This document shows positions 9,220 to 17,210 of a stretch of 64,000 nt of DNA, piece by piece (position 1 is the first letter of the stretch; the number at the start of each line of letters is the position of its first letter). The stretch covers positions 1,869,001 through 1,933,000 of the forward strand of contig NZ_CP062252.1 of NCBI RefSeq assembly GCF_014863605.1. Reading direction: 5' to 3'. The stretch is from Pseudomonas allokribbensis (lineage in GTDB: Bacteria > Pseudomonadota > Gammaproteobacteria > Pseudomonadales > Pseudomonadaceae). The translations under genes were made by a program, and so were the position numbers. The notes beneath the pieces are model-generated. The model ran no database searches and had not been told where the DNA came from. It saw only the letters and a program-made list of their open reading frames with translations.

Positions 9220-9531
9220 ATGAAGATTATCCGCAGCAAGACCTTCACTGCCGAGCGTGCCTGGGGCGCGCTCGACATCGCCAACATGAACGGCATCACC
9301 ACGCGATTGCACTGGACTGATCAGCCGTACAAATGGCACGTCAACGATGGCGAGGAAGTGTTCGTGGTGCTCGACGGTCAGGTGCTCATGCACTACCGCG
9401 AAGAAGGCGAGGAAAAGCAGGTGCAGCTCGATGTCGGTGACATCTTCTACGCGTCCATCGGCACGGAGCATGTTGCTCATCCGCAAGGCGCTGCGCGGAT
9501 TCTGGTGATTGAAACCGAAGGCAGCGTCTGA
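9220..9531 (+). CDS. Cupin-domain protein
   Basis: This 103-residue single-cupin protein has motif 1 around WHVNDGEEVFVVLDGQVLMH (about residues 39-58), with the His and Glu metal-ligand positions. Motif 2 is around VGDIFYASIGTEHVAHP (about 73-89). It lies 52 bases after the MFS gene on the same strand, so co-transcription is possible. Small stand-alone cupins of this kind can be isomerases, dioxygenases or sensors, and the activity here is unknown. It has no signal peptide. The ribosome-binding site is weak. Confidence 0.85.
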   Translation: MKIIRSKTFTAERAWGALDIANMNGITTRLHWTDQPYKWHVNDGEEVFVVLDGQVLMHYREEGEEKQVQLDVGDIFYASIGTEHVAHPQGAARILVIETEGSV

Positions 9532-9633
9532 CTACATATCTACAAAACAGATAACAGTTAGAGATATTACCCGTTATATAGATATTCGATTCGGTTCTAC
9601 CATGGACTCAACCTCACCTGAGGACAGGAGTTC

Positions 9634-10788
9634 ATGATGACTTGCCCCAACAGTGCCAAACCCGGCATCAAGCCTTTCAGCCAGCTTCAGCATCCGCGTG
9701 AAGTGATCCGTCAATTCACACCGAACTGGTTCGCCGCGACCATGGGTACCGGCGTGCTGGCGTTGGCGCTGGCACAACTGCCTTTCGCCATCCCGGGGCT
9801 GCACGCCGTGGCCGAAGGGTTGTGGATGTTCAACATTCTGTTGTTCGTGCTGTTTACCGCTGCCTACGCCGCGCGCTGGATTCTGTTCTTCGACGAAGCG
9901 CGGCGGATCTTCGGCCACTCTACGGTTTCGATGTTCTTCGGCACCATTCCCATGGGCCTGGCGACCATCATCAACGGTTTTCTGTTGTTCGGCCTGCCGC
10001 GCTGGGGCGACGGTGTGATTCACCTCGCCGAAGTGCTGTGGTGGCTGGACGTGGCGATGTCGCTGGCCTGCGGTGTGCTGATTCCCTACATGATGTTCAC
10101 CCGCCAGGAACACAGCATCGATCAGATGACCGCTGTCTGGCTGTTGCCGGTGGTGGCGGCAGAAGTGGCGGCAGCCAGCGGCGGACTGCTGGCGCCGCAC
10201 CTGGCCGACGCGCACTCGCAACTGGTGGTGCTGGCGACGAGCTACGTGCTCTGGGCCTTTTCCTTACCCGTGGCGTTCAGCATTCTGACCATCCTGCTGT
10301 TGCGTATGGCCCTGCACAAACTGCCCCACGAAAACATGGCGGCTTCGAGCTGGCTCGCTCTGGGGCCGATCGGCACCGGTGCCTTGGGCATGCTGCTGCT
10401 GGGCGGTGATGCGCCGGCGATCTTCGCGGCCAATGGCATGCCGGGCATCGGTGAAATCGCTTCGGGCCTGGGCCTGATAGCCGGGATCACGCTCTGGGGC
10501 TTTGGCTTGTGGTGGATGTTGATGGCGCTGCTGATCACCGTGCGTTATCTGCGCGACGGCATCCCGTTCAACCTCGGCTGGTGGGGATTTACCTTCCCGT
10601 TGGGCGTGTATTCGCTGGCGACCCTGAAATTGGGCAGCACGTTGAACCTGACATTCTTCAGCGTGGCCGGTTGTGTGCTGGTGACGTTGCTGGCAGTGAT
10701 GTGGCTGATCGTCGGCAAGCGCACGCTGCAAGGCGCATGGCGCGGCGAGCTGTTTGTTTCACCGTGCATTGCAGGTTTGAAGAAATAA
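9634..10788 (+). CDS. TDT/SLAC1-family anion or dicarboxylate transporter (TehA-like)
   Basis: The protein is 384 residues with about 10 membrane helices. It opens with the SLAC1/TehA-like motif FTPNWFAATMGTGVLALAL (about residues 28-46). Conserved Pro and Gly residues recur in the helices, as is typical of the tellurite-resistance/dicarboxylate transporter family. Family members are inner-membrane anion channels or malate- and sulfite-type exporters. The substrate cannot be read from sequence. The ATG at 9634 follows an AGGACAGGAG site. An adjacent ATG at 9637 is also possible. The 100-base leader is AT-rich and presumably holds its own promoter. Confidence 0.85.
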   Translation: MMTCPNSAKPGIKPFSQLQHPREVIRQFTPNWFAATMGTGVLALALAQLPFAIPGLHAVAEGLWMFNILLFVLFTAAYAARWILFFDEARRIFGHSTVSMFFGTIPMGLATIINGFLLFGLPRWGDGVIHLAEVLWWLDVAMSLACGVLIPYMMFTRQEHSIDQMTAVWLLPVVAAEVAAASGGLLAPHLADAHSQLVVLATSYVLWAFSLPVAFSILTILLLRMALHKLPHENMAASSWLALGPIGTGALGMLLLGGDAPAIFAANGMPGIGEIASGLGLIAGITLWGFGLWWMLMALLITVRYLRDGIPFNLGWWGFTFPLGVYSLATLKLGSTLNLTFFSVAGCVLVTLLAVMWLIVGKRTLQGAWRGELFVSPCIAGLKK

Positions 10789-10886
10789 CCTGAAAAGTTT
10801 AGGTAAGGTGTGGCCTGGATCGCGGATCGACATTCCAATAAGCGTATCCAGGCCACTCGCTACCCAACATCAGGGACACACGGAAG

Positions 10887-12761
10887 ATGAGTCACCCCTC
10901 ACAGTTCAACCTGCTGCGTACCCGGCGCTTCCTGCCGTTCTTCATCACCCAGTCGCTGGGCGCGTTCAACGACAACGTGTTCAAGCAGTCGCTGATCCTC
11001 GCCATTCTCTATCGGCTGACCATCGAAGGTGACCGTTCGATCTGGGTCAACCTGTGTGCGTTGCTGTTTATTCTGCCGTTCTTCCTGTTTTCGGCGCTGG
11101 CCGGACAGTTCGGAGAAAAGTTCGCCAAGGATGCGCTGATCCGTCTGATCAAACTCGCAGAAATCGCCATCATGGCGGTGGGATCGGTCGGCTTCCTGTT
11201 CGACCACCTGTCGCTGATGCTGGTGGCGCTGTTCGCCATGGGCACGCACTCGGCGCTGTTCGGGCCGGTGAAGTACTCGATCCTGCCGCAGGCCTTGCAC
11301 GAGGATGAACTGGTCGGCGGCAACGGTCTGGTAGAAATGGGCACGTTCCTGGCTATCCTGGCCGGCACCATTGGTGCCGGGGTCATCATGTCCTCGTCGC
11401 ACTATGCGCCACTGGTGTCGACCGCAATTGTCGGCATCGCCGTACTCGGTTACCTCGCCAGCCGCAGCATTCCCCGGGCGGCGGCCGCTTCTCCGGAAAT
11501 GCGCCTGAACTGGAACATTTTCAGCCAGTCCTGGGCCACGCTGAAACTCGGGTTGGGCCAGACCCCGGCGGTGTCGCGCTCGATTGTCGGCAACTCGTGG
11601 TTCTGGTTTGTCGGGGCGATTTATCTGACACAGATCCCGGCCTACGCCAAGGAATGGATGCACGGCGATGAAACCGTGGTCACCCTGATTCTCACGGTGT
11701 TCTCGGTCGGTATTGCCCTCGGTTCCATGCTTTGCGAGAAGCTTTCCGGGCGCAAAGTCGAGATCGGTCTGGTGCCGTTCGGTTCGTTTGGCCTGACGGT
11801 TTTCGGGCTGTTGCTGTGGTGGCATTCCGGTGGTATTCCGGAGAGCGCCGTTGGCCATAGCTGGACTGAAGTGCTGGGCTTCGGCCACGCCTGGGCGGTA
11901 CTGGTCGACATCCTCGGCCTTGGCATCTTTGGCGGTTTCTACATTGTGCCGCTGTATGCGTTGATCCAGTCGCGCACCGCCGAGAACGAGCGGGCGCGGG
12001 TGATTGCGGCCAACAACATTCTCAACGCGCTGTTCATGGTGATTTCGGCCATCGTTTCCATCGTGTTGCTGAGCGTGGTCAAACTGTCGATTCCACAGCT
12101 GTTTCTGGTGGTGTCGCTGCTCAACATCGGCGTCAACGCCTACATCTTCAAGATCGTCCCCGAGTTCAGCATGCGTTTCATGATCTGGCTGCTCAGCCAT
12201 TCCATGTACCGCGTCGAGCATCGCAATCTTGAAGCGATTCCCGATGAGGGCGCGGCGTTGCTGGTGTGCAACCACGTATCGTTCGTTGATGCGTTGCTGA
12301 TTGGCGGCGCGGTGCGTCGGCCGATTCGCTTTGTCATGTACTACAAGATCTACAACCTGCCGGTACTGAACTTTATCTTCCGCACGGCGGGCACCATTCC
12401 TATCGCCGGACGCCAGGAAGACATCCAGATCTACGAAAAGGCCTTCACCCGGATAGCCCAGTATCTGAAGGACGGTGAGCTTGTCTGCATCTTCCCCGAA
12501 GGCAAGTTGACTGCCGATGGCGAGATCAACGAGTTCAAGGGCGGGCTGACGCGGATTCTCGAAGAGACACCGGTGCCGGTGATTCCGCTGGCGTTGCAGG
12601 GGTTGTGGGGGAGTTTCTTCAGCCGCGATCCCAAGAAAGGGCTTTTTCACCGTTTGTGGTCGCGGGTAACGCTGGTCGCGGGTTCGCCGGTGGCGGTCGA
12701 GGCGGCGCAGCCTGCCGAGTTGCAGGCGTTGGTGGGAGAGTTGCGCGGGACAGTCAGATAG
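10887..12761 (+). CDS. MFS lysophospholipid transporter-acyltransferase fusion
   Basis: This 624-residue two-domain protein has an MFS domain at about residues 1-420 with an LplT-like N-terminus (FFITQSLGAFNDNVFKQSL). A PlsC-type acyltransferase domain covers about 440-600. The acyltransferase catalytic motif H-x4-D appears in NHVSFVDALL near 461, and the substrate-binding motif in FPEGKLTADGEI. It resembles the flippase plus acyltransferase parts of LplT-Aas, but the acyl-ACP synthetase/AMP-binding domain is absent. The likely role is flipping and reacylating lysophospholipids at the inner membrane. Acyl groups must come from an external acyl-ACP or acyl-CoA. It converges with sugE. Confidence 0.88.
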   Translation: MSHPSQFNLLRTRRFLPFFITQSLGAFNDNVFKQSLILAILYRLTIEGDRSIWVNLCALLFILPFFLFSALAGQFGEKFAKDALIRLIKLAEIAIMAVGSVGFLFDHLSLMLVALFAMGTHSALFGPVKYSILPQALHEDELVGGNGLVEMGTFLAILAGTIGAGVIMSSSHYAPLVSTAIVGIAVLGYLASRSIPRAAAASPEMRLNWNIFSQSWATLKLGLGQTPAVSRSIVGNSWFWFVGAIYLTQIPAYAKEWMHGDETVVTLILTVFSVGIALGSMLCEKLSGRKVEIGLVPFGSFGLTVFGLLLWWHSGGIPESAVGHSWTEVLGFGHAWAVLVDILGLGIFGGFYIVPLYALIQSRTAENERARVIAANNILNALFMVISAIVSIVLLSVVKLSIPQLFLVVSLLNIGVNAYIFKIVPEFSMRFMIWLLSHSMYRVEHRNLEAIPDEGAALLVCNHVSFVDALLIGGAVRRPIRFVMYYKIYNLPVLNFIFRTAGTIPIAGRQEDIQIYEKAFTRIAQYLKDGELVCIFPEGKLTADGEINEFKGGLTRILEETPVPVIPLALQGLWGSFFSRDPKKGLFHRLWSRVTLVAGSPVAVEAAQPAELQALVGELRGTVR

Positions 12762-12776
12762 TTGTTTGTGAAGCCA

Positions 12777-12800
12777 CCATCACCGATGCATCGGTGATGG
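12777..12800. terminator. Perfect 24-base palindrome between convergent genes
   Basis: CCATCACCGATG and its exact complement abut, so the hairpin reads the same from both strands. It lies between the stops of the fusion gene and sugE. There is no T run, so it is a candidate bidirectional terminator only. Confidence 0.5.
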
Positions 12801-12810
12801 CGGCAACGGC

Positions 12811-13125
12811 TCAGGCGCTGACCTTGAGCCCGATCAATCCGGTGATGATCAGTGCAACGCTGGCCAGCCGAATCAATGCCATCGACTCACCAAACAGAAT
12901 GATCCCGGCAATCACCGTGCCCACGGCACCAACGCCAGTCCAGATCGCATAAGCCGTGCCCAGCGGCAGTTCTTTCATCGCCAGACCCAGCAGGCCAAGG
13001 CTGACAGCCATGGCCGCGACGGTGAGAACAGTGGGCAGCGGACGGCTGAAACCATCGGTGTATTTGAGGCCGACGGCCCAGCCGACTTCGAACAGGCCGG
13101 CGAAAAACAGAATGATCCAGGACAT
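12811..13125 (-). CDS. gdx: Guanidinium exporter, SMR family (SugE/Gdx)
   Basis: This 104-residue protein has four membrane helices, the exact size of the small multidrug resistance family. The essential Glu is at residue 13 in [15 protein letters not shown]. The helix-2 and helix-3 signatures ([19 protein letters not shown]) are of the SugE/Gdx subtype and not the EmrE subtype. Family knowledge: Gdx proteins exchange guanidinium for protons as dual-topology dimers. The guanidine-II riboswitch directly upstream strongly supports this substrate. The start ATG at 13125 has a GGAGG site 7 bases upstream. The gene is monocistronic. Confidence 0.95.
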   Translation of the reverse strand: MSWIILFFAGLFEVGWAVGLKYTDGFSRPLPTVLTVAAMAVSLGLLGLAMKELPLGTAYAIWTGVGAVGTVIAGIILFGESMALIRLASVALIITGLIGLKVSA

Positions 13126-13146
13126 GAAAGACCTCCATCGATTGAC

Positions 13147-13196
13147 GGGGCCGTCCCCAGATTGAAAACTCGATTGAGCCGCAGGGTCGTCCCCGC
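13147..13196 (-). ncRNA. Guanidine-II (mini-ykkC) riboswitch
   Basis: Read on the minus strand, two hairpins precede sugE. The first (13196-13181) is GCGGGG-ACGA-CCCTGC, with one G-U pair. The second (13158-13147) is GGGG-ACGG-CCCC. Two tandem stems with ACGR tetraloops and a short linker, ending about 10 bases before the Shine-Dalgarno sequence, are the defining mini-ykkC architecture. Guanidine binding stabilises both hairpins and frees the ribosome-binding site, turning the exporter on. Confidence 0.92.
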
Positions 13197-13243
13197 GTGG
13201 CGCACATACTACCTAAAATTGTGCGCCGCGCATTGATCCGGGC

Positions 13244-14209
13244 TCAGTCGGCTGCCTGTTGGGCCAACGTTTCACGGTCTTCCTTTTCGCTCATTCGGCG
13301 GAAGTAGGTCGACAGCAGCGCCCCGGAAATGTTGTGCCACACGCTGAACAGCGCGCTCGGCACCGCCGCCAGTGGCGAAAAGTGCGCACTGGCCAACGCA
13401 GCGCCGAGCCCGGAGTTCTGCATGCCGACCTCCAGCGCCAGGGACTTGCGCTGAGCCAGCGGCAAACCGAACAGGCGCCCGGTGAAGTAACCCAGCAAAT
13501 AGCCGAAGCTGTTGTGCAGCATCACCACCGCCATGATCAGCAGGCCGGATTCGGCGATTTTCGCCTGACTGGCGGCAACCACGGCGGCGACGATGATCAC
13601 GATGCTGACCACTGACACCAGCGGCAATACTTCCACCGCATGCCGAACCTTGTCACCGAGAAGTCGTTGCGCCACCACACCGAGGATGATCGGCAGCAGC
13701 ACTACTTGCAGGATCGACCAGAACAATTCCATGAACGAAACCGGCAACCACGCGGAGGCCAGCAGCCAGATCAGCGCCGGTGTCAGCAGCGGGGCGAGGA
13801 GGGTGGTGACGGCGGCGATGGCCACCGACAGCGCCAGATCGCCTCGGGCCAGCCAGGTCATGACGTTCGATGACGTGCCGCTTGGGCAGCAACCGACCAG
13901 AATCACCCCGACGGCGATTTCCGGCGGCAGGTGAAAAACCTGGCAAAGCAACCACGCCATCCCCGGCATGATCACGAAATGCGCAAGCACGCCCAGCGCC
14001 ACGCGCCAAGGATGGCGGGCGACGGCGGCGAAATCGTCGAGTTTGAGGGTCAGGCCCATGCCGAACATCACCAGCCCAAGCAGCGGCACGATTGCGCCTT
14101 TCAGACCGAGGAACCAGGCCGGCTGCAGAAACGCGACCACGGCGAAAATCAGAACCCAGTAAGCGAAGGTGTTGCCGACAAAACGACTCAGTGCAGCCAG
14201 TGCGCGCAT
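13244..14209 (-). CDS. Bile acid:sodium symporter-family transporter
   Basis: The protein is 321 residues from the ATG at 14209, which has an AAGGAA site. A GTG 30 bases further upstream lies inside a terminator stem and was rejected. About ten hydrophobic helices are present. The family's ion-site signatures are seen as VGCCPSGTSSNVMTWLARGD (about residues 112-131) and the helix-9 motif LEVGMQNSGLGAALA. The GTxSN and EVGMQN elements place it in the BASS/ACR3-like superfamily, on the bile-acid symporter side. Bacterial members carry pantoate, keto acids or other organic anions with Na+. The substrate here is unknown. Confidence 0.9.
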   Translation of the reverse strand: MRALAALSRFVGNTFAYWVLIFAVVAFLQPAWFLGLKGAIVPLLGLVMFGMGLTLKLDDFAAVARHPWRVALGVLAHFVIMPGMAWLLCQVFHLPPEIAVGVILVGCCPSGTSSNVMTWLARGDLALSVAIAAVTTLLAPLLTPALIWLLASAWLPVSFMELFWSILQVVLLPIILGVVAQRLLGDKVRHAVEVLPLVSVVSIVIIVAAVVAASQAKIAESGLLIMAVVMLHNSFGYLLGYFTGRLFGLPLAQRKSLALEVGMQNSGLGAALASAHFSPLAAVPSALFSVWHNISGALLSTYFRRMSEKEDRETLAQQAAD

Positions 14210-14230
14210 GGCCTGTTCCTTATTATGTGA

Positions 14231-14255
14231 AAACGCCACCGAAGCGGTGGCGTTT
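14231..14255 (-). terminator. Terminator of rdgC
   Basis: An 11-bp stem (AAACGCCACCG and complement) with a 3-base loop ends in four T on the minus strand, about 28 bases past the rdgC stop codon. Confidence 0.75.
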
Positions 14256-14283
14256 GAAGATAACTCAAAGACTGCTAAGAGGC

Positions 14284-15204
14284 TTAGATCCCCTGTGGCG
14301 TCTCTTCACCACCCAGCGCTTCGACCAGCGCCGGCAGGAAGTCGCCGAACGTCAGCATCATCAGGGTGAAGCTGGCGTCCAGTTGGCCGAGGGCTTCGTC
14401 GCCGCCGTCCTGTTCTGCCTGATCCTGCAACAGATCTTCGAACTTCAGGCGTTTGACGGTCATTTTGTCGTCGAGCATGAACGACAGCTTGTCCTGCCAG
14501 GCCAGCGACAGTTGAGTCACCACTTTGCCGGTGCTCAGGTGCAGTTGGATTTCTTCGCTGGTCAGGTCCTGACGCTTGCAACGCACGATGCCGCCATCTT
14601 CGTGGGTGTCGCGCAGTTCGCACTCGTCCAGGACGAAGAAGTCCGGAGCGGCTTGCTGGGTGGTGACCCATTCGGTCATCACGGCAGTCGGCGCAGTTTT
14701 CACGGTCAGCGGACGAACCGGCAGGGTGCCGATCACTTCACGCAGTGTGGAGAGCAGGTCTTCGGCGCGTTTCGGGCTGGCGGAGTTGACCAGGATCAGG
14801 CCCTGTTTCGGCGCGATGGCGGCGAAGGTCGACGAGCGGCGGATGAAGGCGCGCGGCAGGAAGGCCTGGATGATTTCATCCTTGATCTGATCGCGTTCCT
14901 TCTTATAGACCTTGCGCATCTGCTCGGCTTCGATCTCTTCGACCTTTTCCTTGACCGCGTCGCGTACGACGCTGCCCGGCAGAATGCGTTCTTCCTTACG
15001 GGCGGAGATCAGCAGGAAGTCACCGCTGACGTGCACCAGTGGTGCATCTTCGCCCTTGCCGAACGGCGCGACGAAACCGTAGGTGGTCAACTCCTGGCTT
15101 GCACATGGACGCGCCAGTTTGGTGGCCAGTGCAGTTTCCAGCGCCTCGGCATCGACAGGCAGGTCTTGGGTCAGGCGATAGATAAGCAGGTTCTTGAACC
15201 ACAT
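14284..15204 (-). CDS. rdgC: Recombination-associated protein RdgC
   Basis: The protein is 306 residues from the ATG at 15204 ([11 protein letters not shown]), almost the same length as E. coli RdgC (303). An AGGAGAG ribosome-binding site supports this start over one 24 bases upstream. The sequence shows the hallmark N-terminus [10 protein letters not shown], the central [18 protein letters not shown] stretch, and the C-terminal pattern of an acidic dimer-ring protein. Family knowledge: RdgC forms toroidal dimers that coat double-stranded DNA and counter RecA filament formation. It is not operonic here. The tRNA cluster starts 160 bases upstream in the other direction. Confidence 0.96.
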   Translation of the reverse strand: MWFKNLLIYRLTQDLPVDAEALETALATKLARPCASQELTTYGFVAPFGKGEDAPLVHVSGDFLLISARKEERILPGSVVRDAVKEKVEEIEAEQMRKVYKKERDQIKDEIIQAFLPRAFIRRSSTFAAIAPKQGLILVNSASPKRAEDLLSTLREVIGTLPVRPLTVKTAPTAVMTEWVTTQQAAPDFFVLDECELRDTHEDGGIVRCKRQDLTSEEIQLHLSTGKVVTQLSLAWQDKLSFMLDDKMTVKRLKFEDLLQDQAEQDGGDEALGQLDASFTLMMLTFGDFLPALVEALGGEETPQGI

Positions 15205-15314
15205 GGGGTGAGTCTCTCCTTTATACAAAGGGGGGCATTATTGTCTTCGCCGGGTCATAGGCCAACCCTTCTCTAAGCCTTTGGAAGGCCTGAGAAAATT
15301 AATTAAAAAAGTGC

Positions 15315-15343
15315 TTGCCAGAGGTTGGGTCGCTCCGTAGAAT
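15315..15343 (+). promoter_or_regulatory. Promoter of the first tRNA-Val/Asp unit
   Basis: TTGCCA at 15315-15320 and TAGAAT at 15338-15343 have a 17-base spacer. The tRNA begins 21 bases later. Confidence 0.65.
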
Positions 15344-15363
15344 GCGCGCCACACCGAAGCGAA

Positions 15364-15439
15364 GGGTGATTAGCTCAGCTGGGAGAGCGTCTGCCTTACA
15401 AGCAGAATGTCGGCGGTTCGATCCCGTCATCACCCACCA
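15364..15439 (+). tRNA. tRNA-Val (TAC), copy 1
   Basis: The 76-base cloverleaf has acceptor GGGTGAT pairing with ATCACCC and a D-arm in TAGCTCAGCTGGGAGAGC. The anticodon loop CTTACAA gives anticodon TAC. The T-arm is GGTTCGATCC, and the 3' CCA is encoded. Confidence 0.97.
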
Positions 15440-15458
15440 TTCGTTTCAAGTGTTTAGC

Positions 15459-15535
15459 GCAGCGGTAGTTCAGTCGGTTAGAATACCGGCCTGTCACGCC
15501 GGGGGTCGCGGGTTCGAGTCCCGTCCGCTGCGCCA
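15459..15535 (+). tRNA. tRNA-Asp (GTC), copy 1
   Basis: The 77-base cloverleaf has acceptor GCAGCGG pairing with CCGCTGC. The anticodon loop CTGTCAC gives anticodon GTC. The T-arm is GGGTTCGAGTCCC, and CCA is encoded. It is co-transcribed with tRNA-Val 19 bases upstream. Confidence 0.97.
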
Positions 15536-15576
15536 TATTCGGTAACCTGGAACACTGAACGCCAGGTCACCACGGA

Positions 15577-15600
15577 AAAACCCGCCAAGGCGGGTTTTTT
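15577..15600 (+). terminator. Terminator of tRNA unit 1
   Basis: AAAACCCG and CGGGTTTT form the stem, with a continuing T run of nine on the plus strand. Confidence 0.85.
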
Positions 15601-15675
15601 TCTGCCTCGAGTTGTACATGCGGAATGTGTCGTTTCACCGGTTTTCGGATTTATTTGAAAAAAACTTCAATTAAA

Positions 15676-15705
15676 TCAACACTTTACGAAAACTTGTGGC
15701 ATAAT
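15676..15705 (+). promoter_or_regulatory. Promoter of the second tRNA-Val/Asp unit
   Basis: TCAACA at 15676-15681 and CATAAT at 15700-15705 have an 18-base spacer. The surroundings are AT-rich, and the tRNA begins 21 bases after the -10 box. The sequence is unrelated to the first unit's promoter. Confidence 0.5.
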
Positions 15706-15725
15706 GCGTCCCGTAACGAAGCGAA

Positions 15726-15801
15726 GGGTGATTAGCTCAGCTGGGAGAGCGTCTGCCTTACAAGCAGAATGTCGGCGGTTCGATCCCGTCATCACCCACC
15801 A
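15726..15801 (+). tRNA. tRNA-Val (TAC), copy 2
   Basis: Identical in sequence to the copy at 15364-15439, with anticodon TAC and encoded CCA. Confidence 0.97.
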
Positions 15802-15820
15802 TTCGTTTCAAGCGTTTCGC

Positions 15821-15897
15821 GCAGCGGTAGTTCAGTCGGTTAGAATACCGGCCTGTCACGCCGGGGGTCGCGGGTTCGAGTCCCGTCCGCTGCGCCA
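15821..15897 (+). tRNA. tRNA-Asp (GTC), copy 2
   Basis: Identical in sequence to the copy at 15459-15535, with anticodon GTC and encoded CCA. Confidence 0.97.
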
Positions 15898-15937
15898 TAT
15901 TCGGTAACCTGGAACACTGAACGCCAGGTCACCACAG

Positions 15938-15963
15938 AAAGCCCGCCCAGTGCGGGCTTTTTG
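15938..15963 (+). terminator. Terminator of tRNA unit 2
   Basis: AAAGCCCGC and GCGGGCTTT form the stem, followed by further T residues. Confidence 0.85.
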
Positions 15964-16000
15964 CTGTCTGGCGATTGGCTTTTTTGCTCGTCCGGGCATG

Positions 16001-16028
16001 AAAAAAGCGACCTGCGGGTCGCTTTTTT
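16001..16028 (-). terminator. Bidirectional terminator after the catalase-like gene
   Basis: AAAAAAGCGACC and its exact complement enclose a TGCG loop, giving T runs on both strands. It lies 15 bases past the stop of the minus-strand gene at 16044. Confidence 0.85.
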
Positions 16029-16043
16029 CGTTTCTGCGGTTTG

Positions 16044-17210
16044 TTACTGGCTGGCGTTACGACTGTGCCGGTAATCACTCACCGCTTCATACACCGCTTT
16101 ACGCAGACGGTTGATCCCGCCAATCGGGCGGTGGGCCTCGATCCCAAACCATGGATTGAACGACAGGTTGTCGCATTGCAGGTTCAGAACCGGGGTGTCG
16201 AAGTCCTGTGGGGGCAGGGTGATTTTGGCTACGGTCTGGAATGGACTGTCCTGTTCGCGCCATTCGATGCTGGTGTCTTCGATCGGCATGAACCGGTTGG
16301 CGTCCTGGCGCTGGATCTGCAACACAAAACACGCGGGCACCCGATCCGTGGACAGTTGCTGATTCAGCGCACTGCGCAGGAAATTCGGCAGATCCTGGTT
16401 TTGCTTCGGAAGCGTGTACGCCGGGCAGTTGTCCGGATCCGGCATCACCCGAAACTTCGCATTGGCCTCACCAAATTTGTAGGGCGATACCGAAAAGTAG
16501 GTCGTGCGTGTCGGGCTCTCTGGTGGCGGAGAAAGCGTCGCCAGCGCAATGAACAAATGCCTGATCTGCCAGTTTCGCGGGTCCCAGCCCGGAAAAAACG
16601 CCATGACCTTTTTGCCGTCAGCCTGCGCCGCCACATTCTGACGATATTCAGCGACATCACTGACGAAGAAATTCGGATGGCTGAACATCACGAAATCCTG
16701 TTCGTGCAGCCCCTGACGGTCACCCAGCAACTGCTTGCCTGGCACATCGAGCAATTTGATAGCCATGCCCCGGGCATCGCGGATGCTGTCGAACTGCGGA
16801 TAGGCGTTGCCGTTGGACAGGCGCATTGTCGCCTGCCAGACCTTGCCCGGCTCGCTGAAAACACCTCGGCGCAGATCCTGAGCCAGATCCGGCAGCACCT
16901 GCACGTCGGCCTTCACACAACCGTGGGCCTTGGCATGGGCGTCGCGCAGAAAGCGCGTGCTTTCTCGGTGCTGATCGACAATTCGCACAGCGGTCTGGAT
17001 CACGTCCTGCGTCATCGCTGCTTCGCCGTCCGGAATCTGCTCCGTCGCCGACACTGGGCCTCGGTGTTGCCAGGCAAACCAGGCGGTTGCCAGAGCCCAG
17101 CCGATCAGGCCGACCACCAGCAAAAACAGCAGGGTTTTGCCCAGCAACCGCCCCAGCCACAACCAGAAACGCGCCAGCATCGATGGTTTCTTGAACGAAT
17201 TGAAGATCAT
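16044..17210 (-). CDS. Membrane-anchored catalase-like haem protein
   Basis: The protein is 388 residues. An N-terminal membrane anchor lies at about residues 22-45 (GKTLLFLLVVGLIGWALATAW), then a catalase-fold domain with features such as DARGMAIKLLDVPG and DFVMFSHPNFFVSD. It is much shorter than a classical catalase (about 480-750). Because it lacks the canonical catalase active-site His-Asn motifs, true catalase activity is doubtful, and a peroxidase or fatty-acid hydroperoxide role is equally possible. A C-terminal Tyr (RLRKAVYEAVSDYR) is a candidate haem ligand. Its start overlaps the stop of the di-haem cytochrome gene by four bases (ATGA), so the two are translationally coupled and probably work together in the periplasm. 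Confidence 0.82.
   Translation of the reverse strand: MIFNSFKKPSMLARFWLWLGRLLGKTLLFLLVVGLIGWALATAWFAWQHRGPVSATEQIPDGEAAMTQDVIQTAVRIVDQHRESTRFLRDAHAKAHGCVKADVQVLPDLAQDLRRGVFSEPGKVWQATMRLSNGNAYPQFDSIRDARGMAIKLLDVPGKQLLGDRQGLHEQDFVMFSHPNFFVSDVAEYRQNVAAQADGKKVMAFFPGWDPRNWQIRHLFIALATLSPPPESPTRTTYFSVSPYKFGEANAKFRVMPDPDNCPAYTLPKQNQDLPNFLRSALNQQLSTDRVPACFVLQIQRQDANRFMPIEDTSIEWREQDSPFQTVAKITLPPQDFDTPVLNLQCDNLSFNPWFGIEAHRPIGGINRLRKAVYEAVSDYRHSRNASQ

Larger units (their letters stand above)
15355..15573 (+). repeat. Tandem tRNA-pair duplication, copy 1
   Basis: This 219-bp unit, holding tRNA-Val, a 19-base spacer, tRNA-Asp and a 38-base tail, recurs at 15717-15935. The spacers differ at two positions. 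The tRNAs and tails appear identical. The flanking promoters and terminators differ. Confidence 0.85.
15717..15935 (+). repeat. Tandem tRNA-pair duplication, copy 2
   Basis: This is the second copy of the 219-bp unit first seen at 15355-15573. Confidence 0.85.

Noticed and set aside
15315..15907. Two short ORFs (76 and 67 codons) over the tRNA region
   Set aside because: They translate the tRNA sequences themselves and recur only because the tRNAs are duplicated.
15355..15935. tRNA cluster as a possible integration site
   Set aside because: No integrase, direct attachment repeat or island-like composition lies beside it.
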